A stretch of 64,000 nt of DNA from Paralithodes platypus (taxonomy: Eukaryota > Arthropoda > Malacostraca > Decapoda > Lithodidae), in assembly GCA_032716605.1 (NCBI GenBank), contig CM064481.1, positions 16,318,811 through 16,382,810 on the forward strand, given 5' to 3'. The position numbers were made by a program, and so were the translations under genes. The notes beneath the pieces are model-generated. The model was not told the origin of the DNA, did no database searches, and saw only the letters and a program-made list of their open reading frames with translations. This document shows, in pieces, positions 55,801-62,541 of this stretch (position 1 is its first letter; each line of letters starts with the position of its first letter).

Positions 55801-56027
55801 TCCACATTACTAAACATAATCCTTAATCCATCTACCATTCCTCCAGCAATTACACCATCCCGCTCCTCCAGTCCGTACCCTACTCCCCTGTTAGCACTAC
55901 TGGGTCTGACTCTTTGTCTCCTGTCTCTCCCTGTGACACCTCCACCCCGTTCTCCTCCTCCGTCACAACTCTCATCACATTCTCTCCCCTCCCTGATCTC
56001 CCCCTCCTTTCTACTCTTATAAACCAC
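52839..56027 (-). CDS. LINE ORF2: endonuclease and reverse transcriptase, 1062 aa
   Basis: Open throughout. Endonuclease blocks are MFSNVDVFTQDKKRELI, IALQEVRPKN, IASIYRSPNN, LIGDFNLPRINW, VLDLIFSN and GRSDHACISF. RT blocks are PGPDGIHPRIIKE, RPVSLTSVVCKLME, QFGFLPGRSTVLQL, YCDFMKAFDKVPH, SGVPQGSVLGPLLFVIFIND and YLYADDTKLY with both catalytic Asp. The C-terminus has EYANQVWAPY and FCDRVVNEWNALP. The length is normal for the group. It starts inside the end of ORF1 with 148 bases of overlap in another frame. Residues 1-60 are low-complexity and may be part of the overlap only; a later start (for example the Met before FSNVD) is possible. Confidence 0.92.
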   Translation of the reverse strand: MVYKSRKEGEIREGRECDESCDGGGERGGGVTGRDRRQRVRPSSANRGVGYGLEERDGVIAGGMVDGLRIMFSNVDVFTQDKKRELICRLQDEEEKPDIIALQEVRPKNVRIERELVEYSLEGFELYERNAIRAEVGRGLFIYVRKELKVNEVDMRQQYCEYLCIEVKCVRGSILIASIYRSPNNSRGEDDNLLKTMEEIDNRENKYKILIGDFNLPRINWANCTTPAGQGSLENKFIEKVRDCFLTQHIVEMTRYRDGTQGSVLDLIFSNEEDIVEHVNVDSPIGRSDHACISFSCNIKSERDNKSNRKIYMYDRADYELLRRCLDIDWGEYLNGEDAEGMWRKIRVKLENAVSKSVPVREYKDKTKLRKRTNPELPMKRKLWILIRRKKRLWERLKLLKKNRGSSIEAKEVDLERRQINNKIRWETRRGVKEREREIARNVKDNPKIFWKYIQEKLTRRVGIPELVGGLNDGSRAETDKEKAEVLGKYFGGVLTVESEDAVPTIPIKQAPALELVEFSHARIRRAIEKMNRSKSPGPDGIHPRIIKEGGEMLVEPLKMLFEVSFNTGQIPMDWREANITAIFKKGKRNDPGNYRPVSLTSVVCKLMETVIREGIMDHMKSNQLFSGRQFGFLPGRSTVLQLIKVVDDWMQILDDGDVIDVVYCDFMKAFDKVPHKRLIEKVRSYNIGEKCVKWIEAFLKDRRQRVLVNGIGSGWREITSGVPQGSVLGPLLFVIFINDLPEVITNGSEVYLYADDTKLYRRVRSKEDMGLLQGDVEGMKGWSEHWLMPFHPKKCKYMRIGTSKIDKVGYSMYEAMEEVSAEKDIGVVIDNKLNFSEHLAEKINKANRIVGLIRRTFVSLDEEIFRNLYTALVRPHLEYANQVWAPYMVKDIEAVEKVQRRASKLVPTLKNAGYEQRLRTLGLPTLAYRRKRGDMIETFKIVSGKYDEDVCEGIFLMREGTRTRGHSKKIYKERNRLEKAKNSFCDRVVNEWNALPQYVVDSESIREFESNLDKAWGRQDLKFDYKTKIQNSKNVASATAAANTVNDRSSASTGTELDTQA

Positions 56028-56971
56028 TTCCTCACTTTTCCGTCCCTCACTCTCCAGTAAAAATTTCTCTTTTCCTCCTCATCCAACTTTCCATTATTTT
56101 CATCAGCCTTTTCTTGTAATTCCTTAATTTTTTTCCTTTGTTCTATACTCAAATCCTTCTTTAGTCTTATGTGTTTCAGTTTATCATTTGTATTTAGCCT
56201 CCAACTAAAATTTGTCACAGTCTCCGCCACTACCCTAGTTTTAAACTGTACCCTTATAGGTCTCATCTCTCCCCTTTTATATCTACCTATCCTACTGATC
56301 TCCTCCACCTGCCCTTCCCATCCATATTCGTCCTCATCCACACCTTTCAAGACCTCCTTCACTGTCTCCATATCCCTCACTTTTCTCACTCCATTATCAT
56401 TCATATGAGTCTCTATATCTCCATACAAGATTACACCCCTATCCCTGTCCATGGCCTCCCTCACGACACTCTCCTTGTTCTTCATGACCCCTACAACTGC
56501 ACTCTCAAAACTTTGTTTGGTCATATTCATTTCTTCCTTTTGCTCTTTCATAATATCCTCCAAATCCTTGACTTTTTGTTTACCTACCACCGTCCATGCA
56601 GTCGACTCCTTTACTTCCGTGAAACGTCCTTCGTATTCCTTCAGCTGCTCCTTCAATGCCATATTCTCTGCTCCCAGTTCATCTACCCTTTTCAATAACA
56701 TCTCTAGGCTCTCATTAACTGCCAAAAAAGGCCTGCATTCACTTCCTTCGCTAGGCCTATTCCCTTCCCCACCTATCACACCACACATTACACACAGTGC
56801 CTTAACTTTCTCACCAATATCCCCCTTCCATTTCTCCGTATCACTCATCCACTTTTCCAAATCCTTCACAACAATACTAACCTCTTCTAACTTCTTATCT
56901 GTGCTCTTAAATCCCCGAAAACGTTGTAACCTTCCTTCCGACTCCGTCATACCCGAAATTCCCTCTGCCAT
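55880..56971 (-). CDS. LINE ORF1: coiled-coil nucleic-acid-binding protein, 363 aa
   Basis: Highly charged, with heptad-rich segments (VNESLEMLLKRVDELGAENM, KVKDLEDIMKEQKEEMN). A more compact domain resembling the RRM-like/C-terminal part of LINE ORF1 proteins follows (VILYGDIET, EISRIGRYKRGEMRPIRVQF, RLNTNDKLKHIRLKKDLS). By analogy it forms the RNA-binding partner of ORF2. No zinc knuckle is visible. Confidence 0.8.
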   Translation of the reverse strand: MAEGISGMTESEGRLQRFRGFKSTDKKLEEVSIVVKDLEKWMSDTEKWKGDIGEKVKALCVMCGVIGGEGNRPSEGSECRPFLAVNESLEMLLKRVDELGAENMALKEQLKEYEGRFTEVKESTAWTVVGKQKVKDLEDIMKEQKEEMNMTKQSFESAVVGVMKNKESVVREAMDRDRGVILYGDIETHMNDNGVRKVRDMETVKEVLKGVDEDEYGWEGQVEEISRIGRYKRGEMRPIRVQFKTRVVAETVTNFSWRLNTNDKLKHIRLKKDLSIEQRKKIKELQEKADENNGKLDEEEKRNFYWRVRDGKVRKWFIRVERRGRSGRGENVMRVVTEEENGVEVSQGETGDKESDPVVLTGE

Positions 56972-57220
56972 GTTTGTTTACAAACTCAACAACTCACAAC
57001 CCTACCGCTGTCCCGTCACTACACACTCTTATTACACTATATATCACCCCTCCACCACACCAATATATCCTCCCCCTTCACTAAATCTTTCCTCTTCTTG
57101 CTAGCCCCGTATGCACTCGATATTCCGTGAATTACTTGTCCATCCCATAACATATGCCGGAGCCTCAAAACTTGCGTCCGCCTTCCGCCATTGTGTGCCG
57201 CCAACTATAGTCTAGTTAAG

Positions 57221-57359
57221 AGACGCCAACCGGCGGACTTCTATGTTATGGAGAAAAAATAGTACACTAAATAGCAATACCTACTAATGGATCATATTGA
57301 ACAAGAAAAAATGTTAGGTCAGGTCATATGTCACAGGAAGTCTGAAACGGAAAAGAAAA
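57221..57359. other. Short BEL/Pao leader remnant between LINE 5' end and SGNH ORF
   Basis: Non-coding; the exact LINE border lies here or slightly to the left. Confidence 0.4.
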
Positions 57360-58689
57360 TTACTGGGGAAAGATGATGGGTGGGATGCAGGACTTAGGCA
57401 GGCACAATGATACAACCCCGGCGTCCCTCTCTAGCCAACGCTTCGTTAGCCCTACAATCTTGTCATACAGGACTTGATTGGTGTCTAAATCGAGGTGGAC
57501 ACCATCCTGGTCGAGGTCCCGGATGCTGAGAGTGAGAGATACAAAGCGGTGCCTCGTTTCTACTAACCGACACCTCAGGGCGCGGTTAACAGAATTTTTT
57601 ATGGCTTGATAGTCCGCCGCTGACAACCCTCGGACTCTCGTCCGGCTCTCAATTGCCACGATCTTACAACTCCCCCCGGACTCACGCTCCAGATCCAGCG
57701 CCACCTCTTTGATAACGTCAGCTAACTCGCGGGGTACTGTACCGGGGCGTATATCATTGCCGCCAATAAACAAAAAAATCATATGAGGCCTAAACCGAAC
57801 CACCTGCCCCCACTCTGGGGAGGCCCTCAGGGTGTCAACGGTTGCTCCCGGTACCGTCATTCGGGGTGACTTCGGACCTATTTGACCTAATTTTAAGCCT
57901 AACTCAATAGGTAAAGCCTTAATAATGCAATCTTTTGCATCTATGTATAGCTTAGAAACGTAGAATAATCGTGTGTACAGTGGAAAAAATTATAGGCCTT
58001 TGGCTTAATTATAACTAATATTTATAATGGTGTCCGAAGTCATCATCGATATGAGGTGACTTCGGACTGGGGTAAGGTGACTTCGGACATTAATGGTTTT
58101 CCCCTTTAAATCTGAGTGTGTGTATTGAACGACGGCTTCGGACAATGCAGAGGCGACTTCGGACACAAGACGGAGTTTTAAAAAAAAAATACAAACTGAA
58201 ATGCTTATATTTGTAGCCCTTAGAGGAGCATATACATTAGATTCCAAGTTTCTGTGCATTTTAGCACCTTCATATAAATTGTTATGTATTCTCAATAACA
58301 AAGCAATTATATTATTATCACTAATGCATTCAGGTACACCGTATGTATAGGCACTTTTCTAATACAAAAAAAAATACAATTAATTCATTCAAATTACACA
58401 TAATGACTCCTTGAAAACGTATTTCACACTTGTGACCAAACTTCTAAAAAAATAATACTGATATCATTAAAGCTTAGCAATAATATCTTAATGACTGCAT
58501 ATTAAAGGAATACTAATGGCACACAGCCGACTAGATGCCATCTTGGCTAATTAATGGCCCGAAATACTAATTAACCCTTTCAGGGTATATACCTTAAACT
58601 AATCATAATATGAAATAAAAAGGACCTTACAAAAAATATAACTTTGTATCACATTATTGCCTCTTTCCTTATTCATCCCCCCTCTCTCA

Positions 58690-58935
58690 CTTGGCCCCGC
58701 CCTCTATCACCTCTCTCTCTCTCTCTTGATCTCTCTCCCACCCTTCTCCTGGCCCCGCCCTCCCCCCACCCTTCTCCTGGCCCCGCCCTCTCCCACCCTC
58801 CCCTGGCCCCGCCCTCTACCACCTCTCTCTCTCTCTCGCTTTCTCTCCCACCCTTCTCTTGGCCCCACCCTCTCTCGCTTTCTCTCCCACCCCTCTCTCT
58901 CCCCCTGCTTGCTCGCTTTCTCTCTCCTCTCTATT
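58690..58935. repeat. Polypyrimidine tract with imperfect tandem units
   Basis: (CT)n blocks alternate with CCCACCCTTCTCCTGGCCCC GCCCTC-type units. It lies inside the pogo-like element and makes long spurious Leu/Ser ORFs. Confidence 0.9.
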
Positions 58936-58940
58936 ATTTT

Positions 58941-59173
58941 GGCCATTTATTTACATCAACACTGAACAGCATTCTGCACTTCTTGTCTAGTATTGGTTCT
59001 GGCAGGATTTGTACTATGTCACTGTAATCATCAATAACTGGGTTAATGAAGACGTTACTTGTGCCCTTCACATGCTTTAGGAAACGAACATGTATTTCTG
59101 GTAGAACCTTTACTATGACTGCAATATAATGTCGATGTTTCTTCTTACCATCAAACGGAACTTTAACAATAAC
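58941..59173 (-). pseudogene. C-terminal domain of a psq-type transposase, no start
   Basis: In a frame different from the preceding HTH ORF, minus-strand translation gives VIVKVPFDGKKKHRHYIAVI, then VRFLKHVKG, NVFINPVIDDYSDIVQILPE and FSVDVNKW. This resembles the small C-terminal domain that follows the DDE region in psq/CENP-B-like transposon proteins. It lies directly after the HTH, so the DDE core has been deleted. Confidence 0.55.
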
Positions 59174-59369
59174 CAGCAGGTTTACTATGTTTCCCTTTTA
59201 TATAGTCATGTAAGGTGCTCTTACTTAACTTCCACTTTTTAGCAGCCTCACGTACACTCATGTTCTTCTTTTGTATATCATCTTTTGCTTTCTTTAATTT
59301 GTCTTGACATACATGACTGTTGTATTTCCTTTTCTCGTTGTGTGGCTTTGGTTTATATATCCGTGGCAT
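59163..59369 (-). CDS. psq-type helix-turn-helix protein, transposase N-terminus
   Basis: From MPRIYKPKPHNEKRKYNSH through AKDDIQKKNMSVREAAKKW and LSKSTLHDYIKGKH, a textbook HTH_psq DNA-binding domain of about 50 residues. I chose the Met at 59369 because MPR(I/V)YK is the usual start of these proteins. The frame ends 8 codons after the domain. Without a catalytic core it could only bind DNA, presumably the element's own termini. Confidence 0.8.
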   Translation of the reverse strand: MPRIYKPKPHNEKRKYNSHVCQDKLKKAKDDIQKKNMSVREAAKKWKLSKSTLHDYIKGKHSKPAGYC

Positions 59370-60316
59370 TTTTACTCCTGTGAATGAAAAGAAATGTAAT
59401 ATGATACTCTTACCTAACCTTACACAGCAAACATCCACCAAATCATGTCAACATCTGACACCTTACTCAGTCTTAAGCATCCTTTAATTGGCGTTACTCA
59501 AACGGGAGCAAGATGACAGATGATGACATGATTCGACGGATGCTGGCTAGGTAAGAGTACCATACACTTAGGTACTAATTGTTGTTCATATTGGAAGGTC
59601 CTTGTAACTAATATTAGATGTCCGATGTCACCTCATGTCCGAAATCACCCAAACTATGTCCGAAAACACCCCAATAAATCTGGAAAACAATAAAAGTAAA
59701 TTGTTAGGGCTATAGGCTGTGTATTATGAACTTTGGGGAAAGAGTTACTGTGTGTATGGTCTCGCAGATAATTGTAGAACATTCTGGTGTAGGTTAATTG
59801 TCTTCCTCACATCCCATTAATTATGCTCAGTAGAAGTTTGACACACTTACAAAAACATGTGTTTTCTTTGTTACATATTCACAAATATTTACCACAAATT
59901 AAATTAATTAATTTAAATTATTAGTTCATCCTACATATAGTTACAACATTCCTCTTGAATGCTACACATCTATTTTTCAAAACCAAACTCCTCTTCTCTC
60001 TATTTTTATTTGTTTTACTTTTTATCCAAAATGTCCGAAGTTGTCCACATGTCCGAAGCCACCCCAGATGACGGTACCCTGAAGTAGGTCAGCTTGAAAG
60101 TCTTTTCCCCCTCCGACGCCCGATACCACTCAGTTCCTCCGTCAGCTGCCCTTAGCCTATTTGCATATGAATGCCCTACTATGGCTATTCGCTGAGGTAC
60201 CGGCGCCTGAGGTACAGGAAGATAGCCAAGCCCCACCCCTCCGGGGTCCTTGCTCCTGCATCCCTGGGCTAATCCATTGCTCATTGCCTAAGAAAAATCC
60301 CCTACTGGTAGCTAAA

Positions 60317-60335
60317 TCCCGTGGTCTGGGCACCA
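60317..60335 (-). promoter_or_regulatory. Primer-binding site of the BEL/Pao element
   Basis: In the element's sense TGGTGCCCAGACCACGGGA follows the 5' LTR after one base. TGG at its start pairs with the CCA of a tRNA. I could not assign the tRNA. Confidence 0.75.
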
Positions 60336-60336
60336 A

Positions 60337-61143
60337 TGTGGTATACTATCAATGGAAGTTAAATATTACTAAGCTATAATGAATCAAAATAAAATCAATC
60401 TAAATGAAAACTACTCTATATCTAAATTGAATTCAATCTGAAACAAGCTAATTTATATCCAAAGGTCTCACATAATAAATGTATATATACTGTAGGGTAA
60501 GGTTATAAGGGTTAATATTAGCCAGGAATTAACTCACCAATAGTTCCACGTGGCAATGAGGCAAGGGAGAACGTTTTACCCAATATGGCGGTGGACAATG
60601 GGGATCGAGACTTCGGTCCCGAGACACGAGTCAAGTTAAAGAAAGAATAAATGATTACATGGGAATGGACATGATTATTATGCTTATCTGTCAGTGAGTC
60701 ATGGTGTCGATGAGAGCGTCTTGATGGTGTAGCTGAGTGTATTGCTGTATGTGTATTGGGATTAGAGGCACAAAAGCTCGATCAACTGAGGGCGGAAATT
60801 TAGATGTTAACTGGTTGGTGTTCGTGAAGGCTCTGGCGTTCCTCGAAAGCACACCTTGCTGCCTTGGCAAACCGCCAGGAGCCCAAATTATCGTACCGCA
60901 TCTAGGTTGCTCTATACGATAAATTATATTAATATATACGATAAATTCATATATACCGTACCGGTACTACATAAGACCATAGCAATATTGCTTAATAGCA
61001 TATTAGGCCTTTTATAACTTAACTTATTTACAATCTTATAATATACGATCTACTCGTCCTACGTCGTGCTGTAGGAGCGATCGTGACATCACAGAGACAT
61101 ACGAGATCACAAAAGAGTCATATTCTATCGTATTTATACGATA
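60337..61143 (-). repeat. 5' LTR of the BEL/Pao element
   Basis: 807 bp, direct copy of 43247-44042. Differences seen by eye include an insertion giving ATACTGTAGGG at about 60487, the ATACCGTACCGGTACTAC segment at about 60954, and single changes such as GTGACATCAC for GTGACGTCAC. Promoter elements could not be assigned. Confidence 0.95.
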
Positions 61144-61339
61144 CCGTTGATGCAGTTTGCTAAGGGTCACTTTCCCCAGATAACTGTGCAAGTGTTGTAG
61201 GATTTGGGATGGATGTAGCCTAGTTACCGGGTGTACCACTACCGACATACAACATAAATCATCTATAAATACTTATAATAAAATAAATACTTATAAAATA
61301 TAAATCTATAATACTAGGTTAGGTTAGGTTGTTTGGTTA

Positions 61340-62470
61340 GGGTAATGTATTTTTGTATCCAAAGGCAGTCAAAATAGACGGGAACATGATGGTGAGCGTC
61401 CGCGTAGTGTAAACAAGACGGGCGGTACACCCGGTTATTATTATTATTGGAATAAATAACAAGGAACTGTTTTCAATGTTCTGTTACTTATTCAATAGGC
61501 CTAGGTAATAAGTAACAAGTAGGCTACAGTAACTGTTTTCAGTCGGCTCTTTGGGGATGGATGTAGTTTTCGGGCGTACGGTCGTCATGTTTACATAGGG
61601 CGATCGCCGCGGTGAATTTCGCGTCTATTTTGACGGTTATTTGCCCCCTGCCAGACAATATATATGACGATGACAATATGTCATGGGGGGGGGGGGGGGG
61701 AGACCGTGAGGGGGACAAAGCCCCCCTCAACATACCGGTATTACTGTATCCAACGGTATTAAAAATAGACGGGAAAATGATTGTAAACGTCCGACGTCAC
61801 CACCACCGCCGCCGTCATGTTTACATTTGTCGATCGCCATAGGCCTAGTTAAGTTCGCGTCTATTTTGACGGCGATTTTTGCGGGCCTGCTGGCAATATA
61901 TATGATGATGACAATATGTGAATGCCCCCTTAACATATTATTGTATCGAAAGGCAGTCAAAATAGACGGGAACATGATGGCTAGGGTCCACTACCGCTCC
62001 GCATAGTGTAAACAAGGGTGGCGGTATGCCCTCACTAACATTCTTGCTGGGCTTTGCACCCCCCCCATGACATATTGTCATCATCATATTGGCCTAGCCT
62101 ATATTGCCAGCAGGGGGCAATAGGCCTAAGTTCCTAACCGAAAAAAATTGCCGTCAAAATAGGCCTAGACGCGAACTTAACCACAGCGATCGACAAATGT
62201 AAACATGGCAGCGGCGGCGGCGGGGGGTAGGGTGTCGGACGCTTGCAATCATGTTCCCGTCTATTTTTAATGCCATTGGATACAATATCATGTTGAGGAG
62301 AGGCTTTGGCTGCTTTGCCCCCCCCTCCCCCCATGACATAGCATATTGTCGTCATCATATATAGGCTATTACCAGCAGGGGGCAAATAACAAAAAAAAAT
62401 CACCGTCACAATAGACGCGGCGATCGCGCTATGTAAACAATGACGAACGTACGCCCGGAATCTACATCCA
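61340..62470. repeat. Palindromic repeat family G, right field, with orientation switch
   Basis: At least three units read in one direction up to about 62030 (TGTATCCAAAGGCAGTCAAA, CGCGTCTATTTTGACGG). From about 62050 the same sequences appear inverted (CCGTCAAAATAGGCCTAGAC, ATGTTCCCGTCTATTTTTAA, TTGGATACAATATCATGTTG), so the field is a large imperfect palindrome. Loops carry G-runs next to CAAAGCCCCCCTC. No coding signal. Confidence 0.85.
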
Positions 62471-62501
62471 TCCCGGATTTTTATTAGCTTTTTCCCTTGC
62501 T

Positions 62502-62502
62502 A

Positions 62503-62540
<38 letters not shown>
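62502..62540. repeat. (TAA)n microsatellite
   Basis: About 13 TAA units followed by TAGCCTATTTATTCAG. Similar runs end two LINEs in this window, so it may be the tail of a LINE 3' end on the minus strand, but I see no coding part next to it. Confidence 0.9.

Positions 62541-62541
<1 letters not shown>

Larger units (their letters stand above)
52787..57220 (-). mobile_element. Structurally intact LINE with two open ORFs
   Basis: Minus-strand LINE with ORF1, an overlapping ORF2 and a 3' end of tandem CTGTAAGAAA units (52790-52816). The 5' end is near 57220 but I found no clear duplication. Both ORFs are uninterrupted, which makes this the best-preserved element in the window and a candidate for recent autonomous activity. 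It lies in the BEL/Pao leader between the SGNH ORF and gag. Confidence 0.85.
57854..60074 (-). mobile_element. TA-flanked pogo-like transposon, internally deleted
   Basis: Inverted termini CCGTCATTCGGGGTGACTTC (left) and CCGTCATCTGGGGTGGCTTC (right, inverse), continuing GGAC, with TA at 57852-57853 and 60075-60076. Additional copies of GTGACTTCGGAC-like sequence lie inside both ends (58031, 58056, 58077, 58134, 58153; 59620, 59638, 59656, 60033). It encodes a psq-type helix-turn-helix and a C-terminal domain but no DDE catalytic region. TA target and psq HTH suggest the pogo branch of Tc1/mariner. Confidence 0.87.
57360..60284 (-). pseudogene. SGNH/GDSL-type hydrolase ORF of the BEL/Pao leader, split by a transposon
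   Basis: The N-terminal part (60284-60077) includes RIAIVGHSYANRL, block I with the candidate nucleophile Ser. The C-terminal part (57851-57360) includes PHMIFLFIGGNDIRPG (block III, Asn) and DQDGVHLDL (block V, Asp-x-x-His). All triad and oxyanion positions of an SGNH hydrolase are present. A TA-flanked transposon (57854-60074) sits between. The two parts join in frame across one TA, giving about 235 residues, normal for a compact SGNH domain. The ATG lies 53 bases inside the 5' LTR, right after the primer-binding site and on the same strand as gag and pol. SGNH domains are known in CR1/L2 ORF1 and in Ngaro elements; I do not know of one in BEL/Pao. Substrate unknown. Confidence 0.8.
43247..61143 (-). 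mobile_element. BEL/Pao LTR retrotransposon with three nested insertions
   Basis: Direct LTRs at 43247-44042 and 60337-61143 are flanked by CCGTT (43242-43246 and 61144-61148), the usual 5-bp target duplication. On the minus strand the order is 5' LTR, primer-binding site, SGNH-hydrolase ORF, gag-protease, RT-RNase H-integrase, polypurine tract, 3' LTR. Inserted elements are at 47785-51123, 52787-about 57220 and 57854-60074; without them it is about 7.9 kb. Comparing the LTRs by eye I see only about half a dozen substitutions and two small indels, so the insertion is young and the nested insertions are younger. Confidence 0.95.

Noticed and set aside
58644..59027. Leu/Ser-rich 127-codon ORF as a membrane protein
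   Set aside because: It is the translation of a (CT)n-rich polypyrimidine tract inside a transposon.
60300..60340. tRNA gene at the LTR border
   Set aside because: The GGTCTGGGCACCA string is only the complement of a primer-binding site; no cloverleaf can be drawn around it.
61310..61335. Arthropod-type TTAGG telomeric repeat
   Set aside because: Only two or three imperfect units (TTAGGTTAGGTTG); too short to support a telomeric origin.
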